A stretch of DNA of 64,000 bases, taken from positions 44,624 through 108,623 of the forward strand of contig CANCER010000011.1 of assembly GCA_947375135.1 (NCBI GenBank). The letters run 5' to 3'. Source of the DNA: Comamonadaceae bacterium. GTDB taxonomy: Bacteria; Pseudomonadota; Gammaproteobacteria; Burkholderiales; Burkholderiaceae_C. The position numbers and the translations under genes are program-made. The notes below the pieces were generated by a model. It saw only the letters and a program-made list of their open reading frames with translations, searched no databases and had not been told where the DNA came from. Below, one piece after another: positions 27,969-36,407 of the stretch (position 1 is its first letter; each line of letters opens with the position of its first letter).

Positions 27969-28090
27969 ACCGGCGCCGAGCACCACGCCGTCCTGCGTCT
28001 GCCCGCGTGGTCTGTGCGTGACGGAAAAAATACATGGGCATGGGCATGGGCTATTGGTTATTGGGTCAATCCACGCCAACCGTGCAGGTT

Positions 28091-28184
28091 GCCGCTGACA
28101 GTGGGGTGGATGATTCCGGGAGGTAAAGGAGGAGCCCGCAGGGCGGGGGACACGGACGGAATCATCCACCCCGCTGGCAGCGGC
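28091..28184. repeat. Palindromic intergenic element with 28-bp arms enclosing repeat copy B
   Basis: Arms 28091-28118 and 28157-28184 are inverted repeats of each other with 26 of 28 bases paired. The 38-base centre and the inner arm edges form copy B of the REP-like repeat (minus strand). The element is flanked by GTGCAGGT (28082-28089) and GTACAGGT (28185-28192), which look like an imperfect target-site duplication. The layout suggests a small non-autonomous mobile element or a REP doublet (REPIN-like). Confidence 0.75.
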
Positions 28185-28252
28185 GTACAGGTCTCAGCGC
28201 TGACAGCGGCACGCACAAACCCCAGCGAACAATGGTCCACAAGGATGCAGGA

Positions 28253-29062
28253 CTACGCTCGAGCCAAGGTCGTATCGCCCAAGCCCAGATGCTCCATCAG
28301 CCGCGCCGCACTGGAGCGCGACACCGGGATCTCCACCGGCGTAGAGCCCATCATGCGCAGGGTGATGCGCCCGTCATCGCGCACGATCTCGTCCACCTGG
28401 CTCAGGTTGACGATATAGCTGCGGTGCACGCGCAAGAACAGATTGGGATCCAGACGGCTCTCCAGATCGCCAATGGTGATGTTGCAGAACTGCCCGCCCT
28501 GCGAAGTGTGGATCCAGGTGTAATGCCCTTCCGAACGCACAAAGGAGACGTGCGACACATCCACCAGCAAGACGCGGTTTTGCTTGATCGTGGGGATCTT
28601 GCGCAGCTGGCGCTTGACCGGATGGGCCGCGCTTTCTGCCGGGGCGTTGCTGTCGGCGTCCTTGCTGACGACATCGGTGATGTCGTAAAAGACCAGGGTA
28701 TACCCGGTGGTCTGGCCCTGCATGTCGGCGATTTTTGAAACCTTGATCAGCAGCACCCGCTCAGGCATGTTGATCATCATGGCCATGGGCGGCGCATTGT
28801 TGACCGGACACTCCGCCTGACCCAGCAGAAACTTGACCTTGGGCTTGGCGGCTTCGGGATGGAAGTCGGTGACGATCTTGCCGAAGGGCAGCTTGTCATT
28901 CACGGGCAGGCTGCGCCGGGCGAAATCGTTCATGCCGATCACGTGCAACTGGCTGTCCAGGTTGACCACGCCCACATCAAATCGTTCCAGTAAATAGAGC
29001 CATGAGTTCGGGCTGGAAGCGCTGGCGCTTGCCCCGGCTTCGGCGTGCTTACAGGGTGCCAT
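28253..29062 (-). CDS. RcoM-like CO-sensing transcriptional regulator (PAS-LytTR)
   Basis: A 269-residue one-component regulator. Residues about 20-130 form a PAS domain and about 160-262 form a LytTR DNA-binding domain (FVRSEGHYTWIHT, FLRVHRSYIVNLSQVDEI). The architecture is that of RcoM, whose PAS domain binds heme and senses CO. Candidate heme ligands are visible: H68 in DFHPEAA, C85 in AECPVN, and M93/M95/M96/M99 in PPMAMMINMPERVL. In RcoM the ligands are a His and a Met, with a Cys replaced on reduction. The gene lies just upstream of coxM, which fits control of cox by CO. I chose MAPCKHAEA (29062) as the start because its length fits the family; a longer in-frame start at 29131 exists. 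Confidence 0.82.
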   Translation of the reverse strand: MAPCKHAEAGASASASSPNSWLYLLERFDVGVVNLDSQLHVIGMNDFARRSLPVNDKLPFGKIVTDFHPEAAKPKVKFLLGQAECPVNNAPPMAMMINMPERVLLIKVSKIADMQGQTTGYTLVFYDITDVVSKDADSNAPAESAAHPVKRQLRKIPTIKQNRVLLVDVSHVSFVRSEGHYTWIHTSQGGQFCNITIGDLESRLDPNLFLRVHRSYIVNLSQVDEIVRDDGRITLRMMGSTPVEIPVSRSSAARLMEHLGLGDTTLARA

Positions 29063-29256
29063 GTCTTGCCTCGTTATGTTTTTTGGAATTGCATTACAGC
29101 GCGATCCCAACCATTGCTCATGCCAGCGCACGGTTACTCATGCGGGCTGCAGGCAATTCGTTCAGCAGCCTGCAAATAATGCATGTTTGGCATACAGTGC
29201 GATCCCTTGTTACGGTCGGAATTTCATAAAACGCGGGGCACATCGGGTTAACCCGT

Positions 29257-29997
29257 ATGCGTCTCAAAAAAACAGAGCGAGCACAAACAGTGGCCCACAT
29301 CAACACACAAGCGCATTGGCTTGCACGGGGCATCGGGTCTGCGTCCATCACGCCTGCGCTGCTGGTTGGTACGGTGGGAATGGCCCTGTGGTTTGCCGAC
29401 AGGCAGTCGCCGTTGTGGACGCTGGATTCGGTGTGGCCTGTCATCCTGTTGTCGCTGCTGGCGGTGGCAGCAGGCTGTGCTGCGCTCAGCTGGGTCCGGC
29501 CGCAGCGCGCCGGTCTTTCACCGCCTCATGTGATGCTGTCGCTGGGCTTTGGCGGCATGCTGCTGGGCCTGCTGGCAGACTGGCTGCAGGCCGGCCCGGC
29601 ACAGTTGGGCAGCCTGTGCCAGCAGTCGGCCGCACTCAGTTTGCGCGAGAGTTTTTTCCTGCACCTGCGTTACCTGCCGGGCATGCACATCGGCATGCTG
29701 GTGGGGGGCTTGCTGGCCATTCCCAGCCTGCGCATGCTGCGCGCGCACTGCGGGCGCTATCTCTGCTCACTCTTGGCGCAAAACCTGATGTGTTCGGGCT
29801 GGATGCTGCTGGGCATGACTCTGGGCGCGGTCTGGATGGTGCGCCTGCAGATCGCGCTGGGCGCGCCTTCATTGACCGGTATGCTGGGTGGCATGTTTGT
29901 CGGCATGACCTGGGGCATGGTCGGCAGCGTGGCGCTGTACCGGCATTTTTTTGCATGGCGCTTGCGGGCTGCCGCTGCCCGGCGCGACATCCGTTGA
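29257..29997 (+). CDS. Uncharacterised polytopic membrane protein in the cox locus
   Basis: A 246-residue protein with about six hydrophobic segments: near residues 31-46, 60-82, 90-108, 140-158, 170-195 and 203-228. I do not recognise its family. Several segments are unusually rich in Met, Gly, His and Cys, such as LPGMHIGMLVGG, NLMCSGWMLLGM and MLGGMFVGMTWGM. Such residues could bind soft metals such as copper or a heme, but that is speculation. It is divergent from the RcoM-like gene and 36 bases ahead of the XdhC-family gene, so it is probably co-expressed with CO dehydrogenase maturation. The ATG at 29257 lacks a clear ribosome-binding site; a GTG at 29290 preceded by GAGCGAG is an alternative. 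Confidence 0.7.
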   Translation: MRLKKTERAQTVAHINTQAHWLARGIGSASITPALLVGTVGMALWFADRQSPLWTLDSVWPVILLSLLAVAAGCAALSWVRPQRAGLSPPHVMLSLGFGGMLLGLLADWLQAGPAQLGSLCQQSAALSLRESFFLHLRYLPGMHIGMLVGGLLAIPSLRMLRAHCGRYLCSLLAQNLMCSGWMLLGMTLGAVWMVRLQIALGAPSLTGMLGGMFVGMTWGMVGSVALYRHFFAWRLRAAAARRDIR

Positions 29998-30033
29998 CGC
30001 GACACCTTCACGCAACCCTGAACGGAAAACACC

Positions 30034-31152
30034 ATGGAAAACGTAGATGGAATCGTGCTGCGCACCTTGCGCAATTGGCGGGCAGATTCGAAGCGCGCGC
30101 TGCTGGCCACCGTAGTGCGCACCTGGGGTTCGTCCCCGCGTCCGGTGGGCTCCATCATGGCCTTGTGCGAGGACGGCTCGGTGGTGGGTTCGGTGTCCGG
30201 CGGCTGCATTGAAGACGATCTGATCCACCGCTTTACCCGGGCCTATGCGCAACCCCATGCGGCAGCAACCGATGCATCGCAAGAGCTGCCTGCGGGTGCG
30301 CCGCGCCTTCTCACCTATGGCGTGAGCGCCGATGAGGCCCACCGCTTCGGCCTGCCCTGCGGCGGCACGCTGGAGCTGCTGCTGGAGTTTGATCCGGCGG
30401 TCGAATCACTGGACCGGCTGCTGACCTGGCTGGATGCGGGCAAGCTGGTGGAGCGCAGCGTGGCGCTGGCTACCGGTGAAGTATCGGTGCGCTTGTGCAG
30501 CCAGCCCTCGGACCTGAAGCTCAGCGCTAGCACGCTCTGCAATGTGTTCGGGCCGGAGTACCGCCTGCTGATCATCGGCGCCGGGCAGATGAGCGAGTAC
30601 CTGGCCACCATGGCGCAGTTCAATGGCTTTGCCGTGACCGTGTGCGACCCGCGTGAGGAGTACCGCAGCAGCTGGTCGGTGCCCGGCGTGCAGGTGGTGA
30701 CCGACATGCCGGACGATGCCATGGCCCTGTTCCAGCCGGACCGCCGCAGCGCCGTGGTGGCGCTGACGCATGACCCCAAGCTCGATGACCTGGCCTTGCT
30801 GGAGGCGATTCACAGCGAGGCTTTTTATGTGGGTGCCATCGGGTCGCGGCGCAACAACCTGGCGCGCAGCGCCCGCATGATGGAGCACTTTGGCGTCAGC
30901 GCCGAGGCATTGGACAAGCTGCGCGGGCCCATCGGCATTTACATCGGCAGCAAGACGCCGCCTGAAATTGCGGTCAGCATCATGGCCGAGCTGTTGGCGG
31001 TGAAGAACGGTGTGAGCCTGCCCAGGGACATCCAGGTGGGGCCGGCCAAGGATGATCTGGCCATTGCAGAAAACCACGCCGACGCGCTGGCCTGCGGCAT
31101 CGGCATGGCATCCGTCGTGCCGCTTTACAGCAGCGAGTCGGCCGGCACGTAG
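30034..31152 (+). CDS. XdhC/CoxF-family Mo-enzyme maturation factor
   Basis: A 372-residue protein of the XdhC/CoxI/CoxF family. The N-terminal XdhC domain has SVSGGCIEDDL near residue 53, which contains the conserved Cys-bearing loop, and the C-terminal Rossmann domain begins LLIIGAGQMSEYLA near residue 180 with GAIGSRRNN further on. XdhC proteins bind the Mo cofactor, promote its sulfuration and hand it to the apoenzyme. In the Oligotropha operon coxF and coxI are of this type, so this gene likely serves the nearby CO dehydrogenase. Its last 28 bases overlap the end of the convergent ald gene. Confidence 0.87.
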   Translation: MENVDGIVLRTLRNWRADSKRALLATVVRTWGSSPRPVGSIMALCEDGSVVGSVSGGCIEDDLIHRFTRAYAQPHAAATDASQELPAGAPRLLTYGVSADEAHRFGLPCGGTLELLLEFDPAVESLDRLLTWLDAGKLVERSVALATGEVSVRLCSQPSDLKLSASTLCNVFGPEYRLLIIGAGQMSEYLATMAQFNGFAVTVCDPREEYRSSWSVPGVQVVTDMPDDAMALFQPDRRSAVVALTHDPKLDDLALLEAIHSEAFYVGAIGSRRNNLARSARMMEHFGVSAEALDKLRGPIGIYIGSKTPPEIAVSIMAELLAVKNGVSLPRDIQVGPAKDDLAIAENHADALACGIGMASVVPLYSSESAGT

Positions 31153-32237
31153 GTCTTGCCCAGGGCCAGGGCCACTGCCTCGTAGGTGACCTTGCCTTCG
31201 GCCACGTTCAGGCCATTCTTCAGGTAGATGTTGTCTTTGAGCGCCTGCTTCCAGCCCTTGTCAGCCAGCGTGACGGCATGGCCTATGGTGGCGTTGTTCA
31301 GGGCGAAGGTAGAGGTGCGGGCGACCGCGCCGGGCATGTTGGCCACGCAGTAGTGCACCACGCCATCCACCACAAAGGTGGGCTCGGCATGCGTGGTGGC
31401 ATGCGAGGTCTCGAAGCAGCCGCCCTGGTCAATCGCCACGTCTACCAGCACCGCGCCCTTTTTCATTTTGCTGACCATTGCGCGCGTCACCAGCTTGGGG
31501 GCAGCCGCGCCAGGGATGAGTACGCCACCAATGACCAGGTCGGCGTCCAGCACGGCTTCTTCCACGGTTTGCATGTTGGAATAGACGGTGTGGATGCGGT
31601 TGCCGAAAATCAAATCGAGCTGACGCAGGCGATCCATGTTCTTGTCCAGCACCGTAACCCGTGCACCCATGCCCACGGCCATTTGCAGCGCGTGGGTGCC
31701 GACCACACCGGCGCCCAGAATCACGCAATGGGCTGCCGGCACGCCGGGCACGCCGCCCAGGAGCACGCCCATACCACCCTTGGATTTTTCCAGATGCGCG
31801 GCACCGGCCTGCACCGCCATGCGGCCGGCCACTTCGCTCATGGGCGCCAGCAGGGGCAGGCCGCCACCGGGGCCGGTGATGGTTTCATAGGCCATGCAGA
31901 TGGCGCCCGACTGGATCAGCGCCTCGGTCTGCTCGGGGTCCGGCGCCAGGTGCAGGTAGGTATAGAGAATCTGGCCGGGGCGCAGCAGGGCGCATTCCTG
32001 CGGCTGCGGCTCTTTGACCTTGACGACCATCTCGGATGCCGCGAATACCTCAGCGGCTGTTGCGGCCAGCGTGGCACCAGCGGCCAGGTACTGCGCGTCA
32101 GACAGACCGATGTCGGCACCGGCACCCGTCTGCACCAGCACCGCGTGGCCGTGGGCGATGAGCTCACGCACGCTGGCGGGGGTGAGGCCGACGCGGTATT
32201 CGTGGTTCTTGATTTCCTTGGGTAGTCCGATGCGCAT
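31125..32237 (-). CDS. ald: Alanine dehydrogenase
   Basis: A 370-residue NAD-dependent enzyme that interconverts L-alanine and pyruvate plus ammonia. It starts MRIGLPKEIKNHEYRVGLTP, the hallmark N-terminus of Ald. It has the substrate-binding K in VVKVKEPQ and H in YLHLAPDPEQ, and the NAD-binding stretch VILGAGVVGTHALQMAVGMGA. Length matches the family. The ATG at 32235-32237 lies in front of the conserved start; longer upstream frames are not real. It points toward the XdhC-family gene and overlaps it tail to tail. Confidence 0.95.
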   Translation of the reverse strand: MRIGLPKEIKNHEYRVGLTPASVRELIAHGHAVLVQTGAGADIGLSDAQYLAAGATLAATAAEVFAASEMVVKVKEPQPQECALLRPGQILYTYLHLAPDPEQTEALIQSGAICMAYETITGPGGGLPLLAPMSEVAGRMAVQAGAAHLEKSKGGMGVLLGGVPGVPAAHCVILGAGVVGTHALQMAVGMGARVTVLDKNMDRLRQLDLIFGNRIHTVYSNMQTVEEAVLDADLVIGGVLIPGAAAPKLVTRAMVSKMKKGAVLVDVAIDQGGCFETSHATTHAEPTFVVDGVVHYCVANMPGAVARTSTFALNNATIGHAVTLADKGWKQALKDNIYLKNGLNVAEGKVTYEAVALALGKTYVPADSLL

Positions 32238-32842
32238 GCTGTACTCCTGCGTTGTTTGGTGGAATTGCGCAGTGTGCGCGCGGCCTGGTCTCTTGCAAAC
32301 AGGGATGCACGGCTTTGGCGCTGCAGTAGCGGCGCTAATACAAGAACGCCGTTCAGCGCCCAAACTTTAGGCCGCCGTGGAACAGAGTGAGGCTCAAGAC
32401 CTGACGAAGTTGCGCGCAACTTTGATTGGAACGCGCAGAGACGGCCGCTGGAGGCCAGGGCTAACGGGCATGAAGTCGCTGGGTGGAACTTCAGCTTCAG
32501 GACCAATTGCGGCCATACGCGACTGTGAAATGCTCGGCAGGACTGCCGCGTTAGGAGCCATACGGAAAATTGGCTGAAAAATAGTTGCCGCTCCATTGCG
32601 GTCATTTCCAATCTCCACGAGACTCCTCGGAAGCAGTCGTAGGGATGGATGCCAGATTGCTAATCACATTCAGGGGGCACATCGATTGCTTGATTTCGAT
32701 ATGACGGCACACGACGGGCTTTAGACTGCTGCAGGAGTTATCTCTATGTCGATATGGTTCACGAAGGCGGCATAAGGCATAGATTCAATTGGCCGTTCCC
32801 AGCGTTGTACATAACGGCAAATACATTCGTCATTGCGGCGTC
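32238..32842. other. Gene-free region between ald and pyc, with a dispersed repeat
   Basis: This 605-base stretch has no credible gene; short open frames here have no recognisable domain and no ribosome-binding site. It holds the ald promoter and leader near its left end. The middle (32445-32640) is one copy of a dispersed intergenic repeat also seen near 60.1 kb. The right part (32641-32842) is richer in A and T and shows nothing I can name. Confidence 0.55.
32445..32640 (-). repeat. Dispersed intergenic repeat, copy 1
   Basis: Read on the minus strand, this segment contains ATGACCGCAAT, then GCTGAAGTTCC, AGCGACTTCATG and CAGCGG in the same order as a plus-strand segment at 60006-60163. Over the best 56-base core about 46 positions match. 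The two copies lie in non-coding DNA and are flanked by unrelated genes. It may be the decayed end of a mobile element or a lineage-specific intergenic repeat. Confidence 0.7.
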
Positions 32843-35800
32843 TCAGCGTAGTTCAATCAACAGGTCCTTGGCGTTGATGGTCTCGCCGGCGCGCACATGG
32901 ATGGCCTGCACGATGGCGTCTCTATCGGCAGTCAACATGGGCTCCATCTTCATGGCCTCCATCGACAGCAGCGGATCGCCCTTGTGCACCTGCTGCCCGA
33001 CCTTCACCGCCACCGTCACCACCATGCCCGGCATGGGCGCGCCCACATGCTTGGGGTTGCCCTCTTCGGCCTTGGCCTTGGCGGCGGCTCCCGTCACACC
33101 GGCCTTGGGCACACGCACCGTGCGCGGCTGGCCGTTGAGTTCGAAGAAGACCTTGATCTTGCCCTCCTCATCCACGGTGTCGGAGCGTCCGGTCTGGCGC
33201 ACCACCAGGCCCTTGCCCTTGTCGATGGCCACCGACACCTCATCGCGGTCAAGCAGGCCGTAGAAGAAGGTGGAGGTGGGCAGCAGGGAGACATCGCTGT
33301 ACTCGCGGCGATGCGCGGCGTAGTCCTTGAACACCTTGGGATACATCAGGTAGGAGGCCAGATCGGTGTCGCTGACCTTGCGGCCAATCGCGGCTTCCGC
33401 TTCCGCGCGCTTGGCCTCCAGATCGACCGGCGGCAGATGGTCGCCGGCGCGGCCCTGCATCGGCGCATCGCCCTTGAGCACCTTGTGTTCCAGCGCCTTG
33501 GGGAAGCCGTCCGGTGGAAAGCCGAGTTCGCCCTTGAAGAGCGAGATCACGGAGTCGGGGAAGGCCACATCGCGCTCCGGGTTGCTCACGTCGGCGGGCT
33601 TCAAATCATTGGCCACCATGAACAGGGCCATGTCGCCCACCACCTTGGAGGTCGGTGTGACCTTGACGATGTCGCCAAACAGCACATTGACATCGGCATA
33701 GGCCTTGGACACCTCGGGCCAGCGGTGCGCCAGACCCATGGCACGGGCCTGCTCGCGCAGATTGGTGTACTGGCCGCCGGGCATTTCGTGGTTGTAGACG
33801 TCGGAGGTGCCGGCACGCATGTCGGCCTCAAACGGCACATAGGCGCGGCGCACGCCTTCCCAGTAGTGCGACAGGGCCTGCATGGCGTTCAGGTCCAGGC
33901 CGGGGTCGCGGGCCGAGCCACTGAGTGCGGCAGCGATCGAGCCCAGATTCGGTTGCGAGGTCAGGCCGCTCATGGCGTCCAGTGCGCCATCCACCGCGTC
34001 GCAACCGGCTTCTACTGCGGCCAGCACGGAGGCGGCCGAGATGCCGCTGGTGTCGTGGGTGTGGAAGTGGATCGGCAGACCGACCTCCTGTTTCAGCACG
34101 CGTACCAGCTCGGCAATGGCGCGCGGCTTGCACACCCCCGCCATGTCCTTGATGCCCAGGATATGGGCTCCGGCCTTCTCCAGCTGCTTGGCCAGACCCA
34201 CGTAGTACTTCAGGTCGTACTTGCTGCGCTTGGCATCAAACAGGTCGCCGGTGTAGCACAGCGCACCTTCACACAGGGCGCCGGTCTCTATCACCGCATC
34301 CATGGCCACGCGCATGTTGTCGACCCAGTTGAGCGAGTCGAACACGCGGAACACATCGACGCCGTTCTTGGCCGCCTGCTGCACAAAGTAGCGCACCACG
34401 TTGTCGGCGTAGTTGGTGTAGCCCACGGCGTTGGAGGCGCGCAGCAGCATCTGGAACAGGATATTGGGTGTCGCCTCGCGCAGACGGGCCAGACGCTCCC
34501 AGGGGTCTTCCTTCAAAAAGCGCAGGGCCACATCGAAGGTGGCGCCGCCCCAGCATTCCAGGCTGAAGAGTTGGGGCAGCATGCGTGCGTAGTGCGGCGC
34601 GATCTGCTCCATATCGAAGCTGCGCATGCGGGTGGCAAACAGCGACTGGTGCGCGTCGCGCATGGTGGTGTCGGTGAGCAGCACCTGGGGCTGGTCCTTC
34701 ATCCACTGGGCAAAGCCGCGCGAACCCAGTTCCTTGAAGGTATCGCGGCTACCCTTGGGGATGGGTGCCGTCAAATCGCAACCGGGTTTGATGGGTATGG
34801 ACAGCGGCAGCGCCGGCAGGGTACGTCCCTTCATCTCGGGGTTGCCGTTGATGGCCACATCACCCAGGAATTTCAGCAGACGCGTGGCGCGGTCACGGCG
34901 CTTCACAAAGTTGAACAGCTCGGGCGTGGTGTCGATAAAGCGCGTGGTGCATTCGCCGGAACGGAACAGCGGGTGGGCGATCACGTTTTCCAGGAACTGC
35001 AGATTGGTCGAGAGGCCGCGCACGCGGAACTCTCTCAAAGCCCGGTCCATGCGGGAGGCCGCCTCGTCGGGTGTGTGGCCCCAGGCTGTCACCTTGACCA
35101 GGAGCGAGTCGTAATACGGGGTGATGACGGCACCGGCATAGGCCGTGCCGGCATCCAGGCGGATACCGAAACCGGCCGCGCTGCGGTAGACACCGATCTT
35201 GCCGTAGTCGGGTGTGAAGTTGTTTTCCGGGTCTTCCGTGGTGACGCGGCATTGCAGGGCGTGGCCGCGCAGGGTGATGTCTTTCTGCAGGGGGATAAAG
35301 GAATCGTCATCGCCGACCGTGGCACCTTCGGTCACGCGGATCTGCGCCTTGACGATGTCCACGCCGGTCACCACTTCGGTCACGGTGTGCTCGACCTGGA
35401 TGCGCGGATTCACCTCGATGAAGTAGTACTTGCCGGTGTCCACGTCGAACAAATATTCGACCGTGCCGGCATGGGTGTAGTTGGCCGCCTTGGCCAGGCG
35501 CAGTGCCGACGCACACAGCTCGGCGCGGGTGTCCGGGTCCATATAGGGGGCGGGGGCGCGCTCCACCACTTTCTGGTTGCGCCGCTGCACCGAGCAGTCG
35601 CGCTCGAACAGGTGCACCAGATTGCCGTGTCTGTCGCCCATCACCTGCACCTCGACGTGGCGGGCGCGGCGAACTAATTTTTCCAGATACACCTCGTCAT
35701 TGCCAAAGGCGGCCAGGGCCTCGCGCTGAGCCAGTTCCTTCATGGGCGCCAGGTCGGCCTCGGTCTCGATCACGCGCATGCCGCGCCCACCGCCGCCCCA

Positions 35801-36292
35801 GCTGGCCTTGAGCATCAGCGGGTAGCCGACTTCCAGCGCCATTTTTTTCGACACTTCGATGTCATCGGGCAGGGCGGTGGTGGCAGGCACCACCGGCACG
35901 TTCGCGGCCACGGCGACGGCGCGGGCCGCGACCTTGTTGCCCAACGTGCGCATCACATCGCCATTGGGGCCGATAAAGGCCACACCGGCAGCGGCGCAGG
36001 CGTCGGCAAAGTCGGGGTTCTCGCTCAAGAAACCATAGCCGGGGTGAATCGCGTCCACCTCCGCTTCCTTGGCAATGCGGATGATGTCGGCAATGTCCAG
36101 ATAGGCCGAGATCGGCTTCTTGCCCTCGCCCACCAGGTAGGACTCGTCTGCCTTAAAACGGTGCAGGGCAAAGCGGTCTTCGGTGGAGTAAATGGCAACG
36201 GTGCGTATGCCCATCTCGGAGGCGGCACGCAGGACGCGGATGGCGATTTCGCTGCGGTTGGCTACCAGGATGCTGCGGATTTTTTGGGTCAT
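32843..36292 (-). CDS. pyc: Pyruvate carboxylase (single polypeptide)
   Basis: A 1149-residue biotin enzyme that makes oxaloacetate from pyruvate, bicarbonate and ATP. The N-terminal biotin carboxylase part (about 1-460) starts KIRSILVANRSEIAIRVLRA and has the ATP-grasp loop KASWGGGGRGM. The carboxyltransferase TIM barrel (about 560-850) has DTTMRDAHQSLFATR and HFHTHDTSG. The C-terminal biotinyl domain ends with the acceptor lysine in MEAMKMEPM. Domain order and length are those of full pyruvate carboxylases, not of two-subunit enzymes. I chose the ATG at 36292, which gives the usual start. Confidence 0.96.
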   Translation of the reverse strand: MTQKIRSILVANRSEIAIRVLRAASEMGIRTVAIYSTEDRFALHRFKADESYLVGEGKKPISAYLDIADIIRIAKEAEVDAIHPGYGFLSENPDFADACAAAGVAFIGPNGDVMRTLGNKVAARAVAVAANVPVVPATTALPDDIEVSKKMALEVGYPLMLKASWGGGGRGMRVIETEADLAPMKELAQREALAAFGNDEVYLEKLVRRARHVEVQVMGDRHGNLVHLFERDCSVQRRNQKVVERAPAPYMDPDTRAELCASALRLAKAANYTHAGTVEYLFDVDTGKYYFIEVNPRIQVEHTVTEVVTGVDIVKAQIRVTEGATVGDDDSFIPLQKDITLRGHALQCRVTTEDPENNFTPDYGKIGVYRSAAGFGIRLDAGTAYAGAVITPYYDSLLVKVTAWGHTPDEAASRMDRALREFRVRGLSTNLQFLENVIAHPLFRSGECTTRFIDTTPELFNFVKRRDRATRLLKFLGDVAINGNPEMKGRTLPALPLSIPIKPGCDLTAPIPKGSRDTFKELGSRGFAQWMKDQPQVLLTDTTMRDAHQSLFATRMRSFDMEQIAPHYARMLPQLFSLECWGGATFDVALRFLKEDPWERLARLREATPNILFQMLLRASNAVGYTNYADNVVRYFVQQAAKNGVDVFRVFDSLNWVDNMRVAMDAVIETGALCEGALCYTGDLFDAKRSKYDLKYYVGLAKQLEKAGAHILGIKDMAGVCKPRAIAELVRVLKQEVGLPIHFHTHDTSGISAASVLAAVEAGCDAVDGALDAMSGLTSQPNLGSIAAALSGSARDPGLDLNAMQALSHYWEGVRRAYVPFEADMRAGTSDVYNHEMPGGQYTNLREQARAMGLAHRWPEVSKAYADVNVLFGDIVKVTPTSKVVGDMALFMVANDLKPADVSNPERDVAFPDSVISLFKGELGFPPDGFPKALEHKVLKGDAPMQGRAGDHLPPVDLEAKRAEAEAAIGRKVSDTDLASYLMYPKVFKDYAAHRREYSDVSLLPTSTFFYGLLDRDEVSVAIDKGKGLVVRQTGRSDTVDEEGKIKVFFELNGQPRTVRVPKAGVTGAAAKAKAEEGNPKHVGAPMPGMVVTVAVKVGQQVHKGDPLLSMEAMKMEPMLTADRDAIVQAIHVRAGETINAKDLLIELR

Positions 36293-36319
36293 GGTGAATG
36301 CAATAGCTTGGTTCAAATG

Positions 36320-36338
36320 CATTCGATCCGCTCGAATG
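36320..36338. promoter_or_regulatory. Inverted repeat in the pyc leader
   Basis: A perfect 7-base inverted repeat, CATTCGA-TCCGC-TCGAATG, lies 28 bases upstream of the pyc start. Its position suits an operator or a leader hairpin. No regulator is identified. Confidence 0.4.
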
Positions 36339-36370
36339 GAGGGCGCCCACCGCGGAGCGCACGCACTTGA

Positions 36371-36396
36371 AACAAGCCCCTCGCGTGAGCGAGGGA
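36371..36396 (-). terminator. Probable terminator of the minus-strand iolD operon
   Basis: A perfect hairpin, CCCTCGC-TCAC-GCGAGGG on the minus strand, is followed by GCTTGTTT, a weak U-tract. It lies 13 bases after the stop of the last gene of the iolD operon and before the pyc leader. Confidence 0.6.
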
Positions 36397-36407
36397 CCGG
36401 GTCGGAA

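Larger units (their letters stand above)
27699..28252. other. Upstream region of the cox operon, no gene
   Basis: This 554-base stretch lies between coxM and the RcoM-like regulator gene, both on the minus strand. It must hold the coxM promoter. I see no credible gene. It holds a 5-base inverted repeat TGTGC-GTTT-GCACA at about 27830-27843, a cluster of TTnnnG direct repeats at 27846-27885, and two copies of an intergenic repeat in opposite orientations (27926-27968 and 28091-28184). Confidence 0.6.

Noticed and set aside
32897..35677. A 926-codon open frame on the plus strand
   Set aside because: It is antisense to pyruvate carboxylase, whose three domains and biotin motif are clear. The opposite frame shows no recognisable protein.
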